DNA of 64,000 nt from Diphasiastrum complanatum. Taxonomy: Eukaryota; Streptophyta; Lycopodiopsida; Lycopodiales; Lycopodiaceae. The stretch is taken from NCBI GenBank assembly GCA_029204225.1, contig CM055107.1, positions 48,331,971-48,395,970 of the forward strand, given 5' to 3'. Positions 54,890 through 64,000 of this stretch are shown here, piece after piece; positions within the stretch are counted from its first letter, which is position 1, and each line of letters opens with the position of its first letter. The notes under the pieces were generated by a model. It made no database searches, had not been told where the DNA came from, and saw only the letters and a list, made by a program, of their open reading frames with translations. The translations under genes were made by a program, and so were the position numbers.

Positions 54890-54973
<84 letters not shown>
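54887..54973. repeat. (TG)n(GA)n compound microsatellite
   Basis: (TG) from 54887 to 54914 followed without interruption by (GA) to 54973, ending 14 bp before an ATG at 54988. Confidence 0.95.
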
Positions 54974-54977
<4 letters not shown>

Positions 54978-54987
54978 GATCGAAAAC

Positions 54988-55857
54988 ATGGCATCAAGGA
55001 GACCGAGATCCAGAATAGATTCTGTCATTCTTCACAATGAGAAAGACAAAGCAGGATATTGGATACCAAAAAAATACGTCAAAAACACATGGGTATTAAT
55101 GCATCCATCATCAAAAGGACCATTTAGAAAGAGAAAACGATCCAAGTTATGTTTCAGATCCTACTGGAAAGCTAAGATTTTTGACTTTAGAGCATCGCTA
55201 GGTGGAAATCCATTTCAGAGATGTTAGTTCAACATGTTTATATGCATTCCGATCCGTCAATCAAATGATCATAAAAGATGCAATTGTAAGTATCTGAATC
55301 ATTGCGGTTTTATTTTTATGCAACTAAATTCAACTCTATTATTTTATGCCATTATTTTTATTTAGCATACTGAATTTGGATATCTATTTGGAAACTCATC
55401 TCTATTTTATCATGCAGATTTATATCCATCAAATTTAAAGGAATGGGAGCCCACACAATCACTTGCAGGTATATTGGATGTCATACATTCAGATATAGAA
55501 AAATTGCAGTACAAAGGCCGATTTTCAAAAGAACTTGCCGACAGTGGAATCTATTTTTATGAATCAGTTTACATTCCAGATACGCATGGAAGATTTGGAA
55601 ACCTTGAGGCTTTTCCACTTCCAAGGTTGGATAGTGATGAATGGATTACTTCTGAGAACATTGTTTTAGAATCATTTCGATGCAAGCTCTTTAATGATGT
55701 GAAGAATTCTATGAAAATAAGTACTAGGTCCAAAAATGTCCGATTAAGTTGGTTTATTTCTTTGAATGTATTTGTTGATTTTTTTTCGATTGCAAATGTG
55801 CATAGAACACCGACATTATTTGTTTGTATAAATTTGTTAGATATGATACATTGTTAG
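54988..55857 (+). pseudogene. unknown protein, two exon-like frames
   Basis: The ATG at 54988 opens MASRRPRSRIDSVILHNEKD, AGYWIPKKYVKNTWVLMHPS, KRKRSKLCFRSYWKAKIFDF. It stops at 55227, close to a possible donor (GATGTTAGT). A second frame from ~55365 reads EFGYLFGNSSLFYHADLYPS, ILDVIHSDIEKLQYKGRFSK, IYFYESVYIPDTHGRFGNLE, SDEWITSENIVLESFRCKLF and is open to 55857. Composition is protein-like and the two frames lie in order, but I recognise neither. It could be a transposon ORF or a decayed host gene. Confidence 0.45.
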
Positions 55858-56129
55858 AACTTATGAACAAAAGAATGGGACCATAAATCAAACGGAGAAA
55901 TAAATTGCCGAATAAAAAGAACTCCATTTGCTTTCGATATCAAATTGAAAGACAAACATTGAGCCTTAATTTTAACTATCAAAGATGGAAAAAGAATGGT
56001 ACAACATGGATACCATCACAAGAACACATGTAGAAAATAGCCACGCACAATACAAAGGAAGATGTGGAGGCAAAAAATATTTCACGTGGATATAGTCGTG
56101 GATTGGCGTGGATATCCACGTGGATTATC

Positions 56130-56240
56130 CGTAAGAATTCACCGACGTTTTTGAATATGTGCATAGGATCCAATAGATGGGTTATCAATAAATTCCTCCA
56201 ATAGGGTAATTTATATGTTCCACGCAAGTGTCATTTCCGG
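56130..56240 (-). pseudogene. CACTA TNP2 fragment
   Basis: The minus strand reads KLPYWRNLLITHLLDPMHIF-KNVGEFL, identical in pattern to the TNP2 segment at 26363-26430. Sequence after it does not continue the domain. Confidence 0.7.
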
Positions 56241-56314
56241 CAGCAGATCGGCCAGATGGCAAGTATAGTTTGGCCAATAAATATTGAGCGATAGGATGAG
56301 TGCCACGATACTTT

Positions 56315-56487
56315 GAAGTTAATCTCTCACTTGCTTCTAAAAGGAAAAATCCAAATAGAATAATTAGATGAAGTTAATCTCTCACTTGCTTCTAAAAGGC
56401 AAATAGAATGATTAGATGTAGTTAATCTCTCACTTGCTTCTAAAAGAAAAAAAAATCCAAATAGAATGATTAGATGTAGTTAATCTT
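56315..56487. repeat. tandem repeat, three and a bit units of 48-58 bp
   Basis: Units starting G(A/T)AGTTAATCTCTCACTTGC begin at 56315, 56370 and 56418, with a partial one at 56476. Length varies by an internal A-run and an AAAATCC deletion. Confidence 0.9.
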
Positions 56488-56527
56488 GATTTCTATATCC
56501 AATTACCCATAATAGACTCATTCACGT

Positions 56528-56530
<3 letters not shown>

Positions 56531-56571
<41 letters not shown>
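56531..56571. repeat. (GA)n microsatellite
   Basis: About 20 uninterrupted AG units. Confidence 0.95.
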
Positions 56572-56573
<2 letters not shown>

Positions 56574-56584
56574 ATGAAAGAGTT

Positions 56585-56745
56585 AAAGATAACCAACACT
56601 CCCAATTCTAGGAAGGTGTGTAGCCCTTGTTTTCTTCCGTTAAAGGCGTGGTTCGAATGTTTTTTGGTTGGAAGATGAGTTCCACAAAAAAGCCCAAACA
56701 CCATAAGGAGAGAGCATGTGGTGACATTCTAGAGTAGGATATAAT
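56585..56745 (-). repeat. dispersed repeat, inverted copy of 28670-28805
   Basis: Reverse complement shares CAAGGGCTACACACCTTCCT, CTTTAACGG and AATGTCACCACAT with the copy downstream of the 25-28 kb CACTA. Confidence 0.6.
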
Positions 56746-57685
56746 CGTGTGGTTCGGAAATTTTGATTAGCACTCTATAATGTTCTCTTTGTTTTTCTGT
56801 TCATGTGTGTTTAGGGTGGGTGTGAGTGGGTGTGTGTGTGTGTGCATGTGTTTGTGTGTGTGTGTAATGGGTTTCTTTCCTCGCCTAACCTGAATCCAAG
56901 ATCTAGTCAATCTAGCATCAAAGAAACAGAGTTAGTTTTCACGCGGAGGTTCGTTCCCATGAGAGCAATAGTTTAGTTTAGATTTCAACATGAATGGAGA
57001 ATTCACATCTATCTCTACATCCAATAACCCTTCTCTTGAACACTACACATCCCTTAACACTTACAATCTCTTAACACTACACATCCACGACAGAGATAGC
57101 TTACTCTTTCTCTCTCATAAAAAGTATAATAACATACAATCTCAATAACACTTAGATCCAACAATTAGCAAAATCCAAATAAGCATGAGAGATGGAGGAA
57201 AAGTGATAGAGAGCAAGGATATTCATCAATCAATTTCCGAAGAGAACCAATCTGCTTTATTGAAATGAGGAAATGAACATGAGGAGCAACTCGAGTTGGT
57301 CCCTTCTTATAGTAGAGAGGAAGACCCTGGCCTCTGAATCCTATTGGTCCAGTCTTACATCTCTTTTTATTCAAATTTAAAAAAGTGTGGAAACCATTAA
57401 AATTGGAGGGAAACCTAGCTTTATTCACTAACTTGACATTTAGACCCTGCAACATTAAAAGTCCCACAAAAAGGCTTAAAGTCCTTTTATTAACTTTTAA
57501 CTAATCAATCAAATAATTGTGTGATCATCTGGTTGGACTTACACACGCAGGGTGCCAAATCTCTCTCACTTATTAACTAGGGTTAGGGTTGCCTTGAGAT
57601 CCGCAAACCGTCCAACAATGTGTTCGTGTGTGTGTTTCATGCTACTAGTTTATGGTCTGTGTTATATATTAATTTATATTTCATG

Positions 57686-57729
<44 letters not shown>

Positions 57730-57804
57730 TGATACATCTAACATTTTCAAATTTTGCAGAAGAAGGAACATAAGTTGGTTTCAAGGTAAAGAGTTACAAG
57801 AGAG
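56746..57804. other. intergenic with microsatellites
   Basis: A (GT)-rich patch is at 56815-56867 and a (GA)n run at 57689-57727. No supported gene. The left end of the CACTA to the right should lie here, but no CACTA terminus was found. Confidence 0.45.
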
Positions 57805-58182
57805 ATGAATATTATTGATAGGATAAATCATATGAATATTTATTTTGGATCATCGTTGGCCTTAGATGATGCTCTTGTTGATGATGACCCCTTGCATGAT
57901 ATAATTAGTTCATCAATGCCTTGTGATTTGATCCATGTCTCCAAATCTCTAGAACGTTCCCTACACCCAACCACACCTATCTTGGATGTTGCACATGAGT
58001 CCTGCACGATACTCCACGTGGATTCCACAAACTTGACCACCCATTTAAAAAGGAGAACACGTCTTGGATGTATTATGACTTGTGTGAAAGATAATTGCAA
58101 ATTACTACGCACTATTGTTGTGTCAAAAGACATTCTAAGTTCTTTGTTTGACTTCCTCTTCCACCTAGCTTGCAACCATTAG
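57805..58182 (+). CDS. N-terminal ORF of the SET-bearing CACTA, unknown domain
   Basis: 125 open codons from the ATG at 57805: MNIIDRINHMNIYFGSSLAL, DDALVDDDPLHDIISSSMP, SCTILHVDSTNLTTHLKRRT, IVVSKDILSSLFDFLF. A neighbouring frame then continues open to ~58345 (KTFIRCRYLCWPLQSPLPLN, YWDRMYMIMPSEHFHEASLS), so the ORF probably ran on with a frameshift. No known domain. Confidence 0.45.
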   Translation: MNIIDRINHMNIYFGSSLALDDALVDDDPLHDIISSSMPCDLIHVSKSLERSLHPTTPILDVAHESCTILHVDSTNLTTHLKRRTRLGCIMTCVKDNCKLLRTIVVSKDILSSLFDFLFHLACNH

Positions 58183-58365
58183 TAAAAACTTTCATTAGAT
58201 GTAGATATTTGTGTTGGCCACTCCAATCACCATTACCATTAAATGGAACACCATTTACGTATTGGGATCGAATGTACATGATCATGCCTAGTGAACACTT
58301 TCATGAGGCTAGTTTGAGTAGTATTGAGGTCCCTCTAAATAGTTTGTGACTTTGATGCCATATGC

Positions 58366-58765
58366 AGGACCTCAATATAATTGGGGTGATTGGCATGCTT
58401 TGTGTTGTCACCAATGGAGGATGCAAGTATATGGCTTGAATTCAAATGCTTGTTCTTTAGAGGAGCAACGCATGCAAGGAGGCAACATCTCAAGGGAAAA
58501 TTGTACATACATTGATGGACGTCAAGATGTGCATGGAAACATTGTTGCATATATAAATAGTTCCATTGGCCACCCTCTATTGACGAATTGTGATTTTGAA
58601 GAATGCACCAATGGAAAAGAAGAATATTTTACTAGGAATGTAAAGGGCACTTATGTAATGGTCTGTGCGACTAGATCTATAAGTTTTGAGGAGGAATTGT
58701 TCATCAAGTATAGTTTCAACCATCATCTACCCAAATGTTTGCAAAAGATAGTAAGTCAAATGTGA
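58366..58765 (+). CDS. SET-like domain ORF, 5' of TNP2 transposase
   Basis: Open frame following a possible acceptor (ATATGCAG at 58365): GPQYNWGDWHALCCHQWRMQ, then CTYIDGRQDVHGNIVAYINS and SIGHPLLTNCDFEECTNGKE. It continues TYVMVCATRSISFEEELFIK and YSFNHHLPKCLQKIVSQ-stop. The order G-N-x-x-x-Y-I-N-S ... N-C-x-F ... V-x-A-T-R-x-I-x-x-x-E-E-L-x-x-x-Y is the C-terminal half of a SET domain (NHSC-like and GEEL-x-x-Y motifs). Such domains are lysine methyltransferases or their inactive relatives. The catalytic NHSC is altered to INSS. The same end lies before TNP2 in the element at 40.5 kb. Confidence 0.6.
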
Positions 58766-59140
58766 AGATTTAAATTTTGTTGATATGCAGAGATGTACAA
58801 TCCATGCACCTTGATTGTATTTGGTTTGTGTCATTAAATATATCAAATGTTAGAGGTATTATTCGTCATTTGCCTAGATGTTTACATAAAATAATAAGTG
58901 AAAGCTAATGAATGTAAACTCATAAATATGTAAATATGTAAAAGCGTGCAATTCTTTGAGTTCATTGAATGTTAACAAGTTGAAAAGAAAAATGGTCTAA
59001 TAGATACATTGGTATGTTCATACTTTTTAAACAAAGAGGTAATTTACATTCATATGCAACATTTAGATCTATGAAGTATTGAGAATAAATGTTTATTAAG
59101 CATTGTTTCAACCTACTTCTTGTTATTTTGGTATATAGGA

Positions 59141-59640
59141 TTCTACATCCTCATTTAGTGTTGGAGACAATAATCCTCGTAATGGTCGACGTAGATGACG
59201 AATGCAATACAATGGTCTTCATATAAAGAAATTACCTCATCGTCTACGTCAAGGCTCAAAAGAGATGATGGAAATTGATGAACGCATTAATCAAGAGACT
59301 AATGCATCTGAATCTAGCTCATCTAGATCTACTTCTTTGCAAACAAGTTTCAACGATGAAAATGAGCTTCCAATGAATGATGAATTTGAAGTCATGGGAG
59401 ACATGTTGGATGATATGTATGAGAACAATAGTGCAGCTAGACACAATGAGCAAGATGAGGAGGTACTTTTGTCTAAAGAAGAAAATAAATTGTGAGAATA
59501 ATCAAAGACCGCATTGTATCCTGGAGCAAAGACATCTCGTTTGGCGACTTATCTACTTCTATTAAATCTTCAAGCCAAATATAGATGGAGTGACCAAAGC
59601 CTCACATCATCATTTGAGTAAATTTTTTTTTCATCTACTT
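59141..59640 (+). pseudogene. CACTA TNP2 N-terminal region
   Basis: After an acceptor (GTATATAG) comes STSSFSVGDNNPRNGRR, then the ORF from 59202: MQYNGLHIKKLPHRLRQGSK, an S-rich and acidic stretch, EVLLSKEENKL-stop. Another frame then encodes the standard TNP2 opening LYPGAKTSRLATYLLLLNLQ-AKYRWSDQSLTSS (~59512-59620). It aligns with 40247-39738. Confidence 0.75.
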
Positions 59641-59699
59641 GTCATTTTTGCTTTGAAACAAAATTTACAATTTGGACATCCAGTGATAATTTTTTTACA

Positions 59700-61313
59700 A
59701 TGACTTCTTTTGTCACGTACAGACTATTGAAAATTCTCCCAGAAGGGAATGTCATGCCTGAGACAAGAGATGAGGCACGAAAGATGTTGTCTAACATCGG
59801 GATGGACTACAACCAATATCATGCATGTCCAAAAGATTGTATTTTATATCGAGGAAGGTACGAATCACTCAAGAAATGTTCCATTTGTGATACTCCTCGA
59901 TATAGAGATGATTTGCAAGGGGCAACAATTCCGTGCAAAGTTTTACGACATTTTCCAGTAATTCCACGATTGCAACGTTTATTTTGTTGTAAATCTCTTG
60001 CACAACTTATGGACTCGCATGCACACCGTACCTCTATAGATGGGATGATGAGGGTACGTTCAGATTCACCTGCATGGAAGCACATCAACAAAGAGTATCC
60101 AAGCTTTGCCAATGAGTCAAGAAATGTGAGATATGGTCTTGCAACAGATGGTGTGAACCCCTTTGGTATATGAGCAACTACGTGGTCCATTTGGCCTGTT
60201 TGCTTGGTAAATTATAATATTCCTCCTTGGTTGAGTACAAAAAAGGGACACATTATGTTGGCACTTCTAATTCCTGGCCAACGCAAGGTTAAGAACATGG
60301 ATGTGTATCTTGAGCCGCTTATTGATGAGTTGGAAGATTTGTGGAAGGGGATAAATGCATATGACATTTCGCGCCCCTTACATGAGAGTGAGTTTACACT
60401 ACATGCCATTGTAATGTGAACAATGTACGACTATCTAGGATTAGGTGAATGCTCAAGTAATCATTCAAACAATGTCTATCTTGTGTACATAGGAGTTTGT
60501 TTATAGTTACATACAACTAGTAATTCTTGACATTTACATGATATACTACAATGTCTATAATTATTCTTTGACATATATTTTTTTTAATAGTGATTGATAG
60601 TATCCATTTATTGGGCAAGCTTTCAAACGACTGAAAAAAATGTTTGTTTTTTGTGCGGGCCAAATTTTGTGGGAAGATACTCTTATAGTTTCAAAAAAGT
60701 AGTCTATGAAAATCATTTTAAATACTGGCATGAAGGCCATCCATTCAGAGACACTCATAGAAAAAGTTTTGGAGGAAGAATTGAGAGAGAGATGCCTCCA
60801 AAGAGGATGTCTATGGAAGATTGGCGAAAACTATGGGAGGAATCTCAAGCAAAGCCAATCGATGGTATGAAAAGATTATCTATATTTCATCATTTGGAAT
60901 GTTGGAATAACCTTTTGATTAATCACCTACTTAATCCCATGCACATATTTAAAAATGTGGGTGAATCTATTTGGAAACAATTGATTGGTGAAAAAGATAC
61001 CATTGGTGCAAGGCACGATCTAAAAGAATCAAACAACAAAAAAGAATATTGGATAAAGGATGGTGAAGATCATGCTCCAAAAGTACCTTGGACATTCACT
61101 AAGGAGGAGCTTAACCATGTGCGCTCCATTATTCATGACATTAGAACACCAACTAGTTTTGCCCATTCTTTGCGGTCATCATTCACAGTGGATGGAAAGT
61201 TGCAAGGTCTCAAATCTCATGATTGGCTTAAGATAATTCAATTCATCTATCCATTGTCAGTTCGGGGGTGCTTGTCAAAAGATATTTGTGAGACTCAACA
61301 ACAGTATATTTAA
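59700..61313 (+). pseudogene. CACTA TNP2 transposase, first copy
   Basis: Contains LKILPEGNVMPETRDEARKM, MGMDYN-like IGMDYNQYHACPKDCILYRG, CDTPRYRDDLQG, CCKSLAQLMDSHAHRTS, RVRSDSPAWKHINKEYPSFA, GLATDGVNPFG (then TGA), WSIWPVCLVNYNIPPWLSTK, KGHIMLALLIPGQRKVKNMD and ECSSNH at a mutated intron donor. From 60594 it is open for 239 codons: FLCGPNFVGRYSYSFKKVVY, HHLECWNNLLINHLLNPMHI, FKNVGESIWKQLIGEKD, GLKSHDWLKIIQFIYPLS. It ends at 61313 and is followed by about 350 bp of unrelated DNA. Confidence 0.9.
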
Positions 61314-61679
61314 AATAGCAGCGACTTGAATATATGACATTATGTACAAAAGAATAAACTGAAAATGCAAATAAACATATTGTATCATAGTTACAACCTC
61401 TACATTATTATTGTAGCATAACAACCTCATATACCTTCTTGAGGCTCTTCATTTTTGTCAAGGTCTTGCTCTCCGTGAGATATCTATATCACACATCACA
61501 GCTGTTTTATAGCAACAAATAAAAATAGTATACAAATAATGTCTGAGACAAAAACAAGCGAGAATTTAAAACTTACTTGTTCAGCATTTAATCAGCTTCT
61601 CATAAACCATAGTTGATTTCAAACTGGCATAAAGTGGACCTCCCACCATGCCGACAGATTCAAATTCTAATTTTTCCAT

Positions 61680-62570
61680 TCAGAAACGATGTCGTGACCG
61701 TTTTTTGACGATTGCAATGTTTATTTCGTGGAAAATCTCTTGCACAACTTATGGACTAGCATGCACACCATACCTCTATGGATGGGATGATGAGGGTACC
61801 TTCAGATTCACCTGCATGAAAACACATCAACAACAACAACAAAGAGCATCCAAGCTTTGCCAATGAGTCAAAAAATGTGTGATTTGGTCTTGCAGCAGAT
61901 GGTGTGAACCCCTTTGGTGTACGAGCAACTATGTGGTCCATTTGGCCTGTTTGCTTGGTAAATTATAATATTACTCGTTGGTTGAGTACAAAAAAGGGAC
62001 ACATTATGTTGGCACTTTCAATTTCTGGCCAACGCAAGCTTAAGAACATGGATGTGTATCTTGAGCCGCTTATTGACAAGTTGGAAGATTTGTGGAAGGG
62101 GATAAAAGCATATGACATTTCACGCCCCTTACATGAGAGAGAGTTTACACTACATGACATTGTAATGTGGTCAATGAAGGACTATCCAGGATTAGGTGAA
62201 TGCTCAGGTAATCATTCAAACATTGTCTATCTTGTGTACATAGGAGTTTGTTTACAGTTACATACAATTAGTAATTCTTGATATTATCTAAAAGAATCAA
62301 ACACCAAAAAAGAATATTGGATAAAGGATGGTGAAGATCATGCTCCAAAAGTACCTTGTACATTCACTAAGGAGGAGCTTAACCATGTGCGCTCCATTAA
62401 TCATAACATTAGAACAACAACTGGTTTTGCCCATTCTCTACAATCATCATTCATAGTGGATGGAAAGTTGCAAGGTTTCAAATCTCATGATTGGCTAAAG
62501 ATAATTCAATTCATCTATCCATTAACTATCAATCATTGTCAGGTATTTACATATACTTGGTGCATTTTTC
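61680..62570 (+). pseudogene. CACTA TNP2 transposase, partial tandem copy
   Basis: Repeats 59.97-60.53 kb (61713-62280: DGMMRVPSDSP, FGLAADGVNPFGVRATMWSI, WLSTKKGHIMLALSISGQRK). It then joins directly to a repeat of 61.02-61.25 kb (62287-62540: KEYWIKDGEDHAPKVP, GFAHSLQSSFIVDGKLQGFK). The segment coding for the middle of TNP2 is absent at the join. The intron donor CTCAG/GTAATC is intact here. This copy leads into DUF4218 and so is the in-order one. Confidence 0.85.
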
Positions 62571-62587
62571 TATTTAGTATTTATTGA

Positions 62588-63483
62588 TTGAAAATTCAAA
62601 TAGACTTAAAATGGATTGAATATGTTGCAGATGAATGTGTTCAAAAGAAATCCGTGAGCTGGATCTTCACAAGAGACATGAGGATATGGTGGAGATTGTG
62701 TGCATGTTTGAGAGATATTTTCCGACTTCCATCATGGACTCACAAGTGCATTTGTTGGTGCATTTGGTTGAAGAAGTTTCTATTGCTGGTCCAGTGCACA
62801 CTAGGTATAAGTGCATAGCTTATCTTTTGTATGTGTATTTAAACTAAATCAATTGATACATGAACTCATTAAACAAAACACTTATTTTTAACCATTTGTG
62901 ACTTTTTAGGTAGATGTTCTTTATGGAAAGGTACATGAAAGTCTTAAAAGATTTTGTGCGTCAAAAGGCAAGTCCTGAAGGTAGCATGTCAGAGAGATGG
63001 TTAGTACATGAATCTCTCTTTTATGTTACTGAAATTTTGCACCAACTACATCCATATGCTCCACTATTGTGGCGTGATGAGGAAGCCGAAGAGGTAAGTA
63101 GTGAAAAATCTCAAGGTATGGAAAAGGTCCATAGGTTGTCACCCTTTCAACGAGAAAAAAATTCTACATTCATGCTTTATAATTGTTGAGTTGTGGATAA
63201 ATGGTTAGACCTATATGAAGAAGAAAAAAAAAAGAGGGCCTTGTCTAGAAAGTGCCAACGTCAAAATAGAGGTAGACACATGGCCTCAAGTTCACATGAT
63301 CTTGAGCCATTGCCCAAGCAATGCACTATAGAGTGGATGCATGACACACTACAAAAAGCAACAAAAGAGGGACAAAAAATATCAAACGCAGAATGGGACT
63401 TTGCAAGAGGACGCGAATGGAAAGTATTATTCTTTAGATACTTTATTATTAAAACATTCTTGTTTATAACAATATTTGTTTAA
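62588..63483 (+). pseudogene. CACTA transposase, DUF4218 domain
   Basis: Reads ELDLHKRHEDMVEIVCMFER, YFPTSIMDSQVHLLVHLVEE, VSIAGPVHTR (ends at an intron-like AGGTATAA), then after 62912 MFFMERYMKVLKDFVRQKAS, LVHESLFYVTEILHQLHPYA. After a stop at 63187 it continues DKWLDLYEEEKKKRALSRKC and SNAEWDFARGREWK. Module order and spacing agree with 26.9-27.5 kb. Confidence 0.88.
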
Positions 63484-63521
63484 TCATTTTGAAACACCAT
63501 GTTCATTCACAGTGATTATTT

Positions 63522-64000
63522 ATGAGATTCATGTTTGTCATATGGCAGTGCAAAATGTATAATGCTATATGGGCTTTTGGTTTCCACTTTCTTGTTGAAA
63601 GGATTGAAAACAAGAGATGCACACACGATTGCGGTGTAATAGCATCTTTCCAACAAGAAAGTCAAAGCAGTGCACGAGATCGGATTCCCATCTTAGGAGA
63701 TATAGAATATGTAGGAACTATACAAAATATTTATGATATGTCATTTGGTGAAAGTGGACACTATTTTTTATTTGATGTGAAATGGTTCAAGGTAGTTTGT
63801 AGAGGGCCAAATGCAACCGTAAAATTGGATCCAAGTGAATTTTTTGCGATTGATTCATCAGAAACATTGAGCATGGAGTCCTTTGACACATTGGTGTTGC
63901 CTCTTCACTGTGAGCAGGTGCACATGCTATGCTATAATGTTTTTCATTTTATTGCAAGTGACTTCAGTATTTGAGTTTTTGATATGTTCTAAAATAGTGA
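63522..64000 (+). CDS. CACTA transposase, DUF4216 domain (runs near right edge)
   Basis: Open over 150 codons: YNAIWAFGFHFLVERIENKR, DCGVIASFQQESQSSARDR, YVGTIQNIYDMSFGESGHYF, LFDVKWFKVVCRGPNATV, FDTLVLPLHCEQ. The coding part ends at a donor-like site after HCEQ (63915), as at 28014. The C-terminal exon and right terminus lie beyond the window. Confidence 0.85.

Noticed and set aside
54804-55028. minus-strand ORFs rich in Ser-Leu and Thr-His
   Set aside because: Translation of the (TG)n(GA)n microsatellite.
57552-57808. plus-strand ORFs with Arg-Glu repeats
   Set aside because: Translation of a (GA)n run.
1-64000. CRISPR array, rRNA or tRNA genes
   Set aside because: No regular spacer structure and no rRNA signature. 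The tRNA-Met-like strings are primer-binding sites without a tRNA body.

Overview
The window is nuclear DNA of a land plant, and almost all of it is decayed transposable elements. Plant origin is supported by an alpha-expansin gene with canonical GT-AG introns, a glycosyl hydrolase family 9 (GH9) endoglucanase, Ty1/copia elements with an initiator-Met-tRNA primer site, CACTA (En/Spm) transposases with the plant modules TNP2, DUF4218 and DUF4216, and degenerate CCCTAAA (plant telomere-type) repeats. The composition is AT-rich with many microsatellites, as in a large TE-rich genome (gymnosperm, fern or lycophyte would fit). I cannot fix the species. I see no intact host gene.

Layout. 0-2 kb: the 5' end of a copia element on the minus strand (open gag, leader, primer-binding site, 653-bp LTR), inserted beside an older gag remnant (2.1-2.8 kb). 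4.1-7.9 kb: a minisatellite, a chimeric CACTA remnant and 1.1 kb of degenerate telomere-like repeat. 8-16 kb: fragments of unknown coding-like DNA, a copia gag-protease, a DUF7869-type transposase and copia RNase H with LTR pieces. 16.6-23.1 kb: the 3' half of a GH9 endoglucanase gene whose last intron holds a nearly complete copia gag-pol. 23.3-28.6 kb: the best preserved CACTA, with palindromic subterminal repeats, a TnpA-like ORF on the minus strand and TNP2-DUF4218-DUF4216 on the plus strand. 29-33 kb: microsatellites and little else. 33-36.8 kb: an aberrant copia element holding a solo LTR. 37-41 kb: copia integrase debris and an inverted second copy of the 4.6-6.8 kb chimera, here with its transposase N-terminus and the end of a SET-like domain. 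41-49 kb: an LTR, gag debris and a CACTA ending in a recognisable TCTTGTAGTG terminus. 49.8-53.7 kb: an importin-5 fragment and an alpha-expansin pseudogene. Intron 2 of the expansin carries a complete 1.5-kb LTR element with an ACGAT target duplication. 55-64 kb: an unknown two-exon-like gene, then a CACTA lineage in which a SET-like domain precedes the TNP2 transposase, with a partial internal tandem duplication.

How the parts relate. The host genes seen, GH9 and expansin, are both cell-wall-loosening functions, both on the minus strand, and both carry LTR elements in introns with splice sites still recognisable. The strongest candidates for something new are (i) a SET-like domain linked to a CACTA TNP2 transposase in two independent copies, and (ii) a small non-autonomous LTR element whose primer-binding site matches the anticodon half of initiator tRNA-Met rather than its 3' end.
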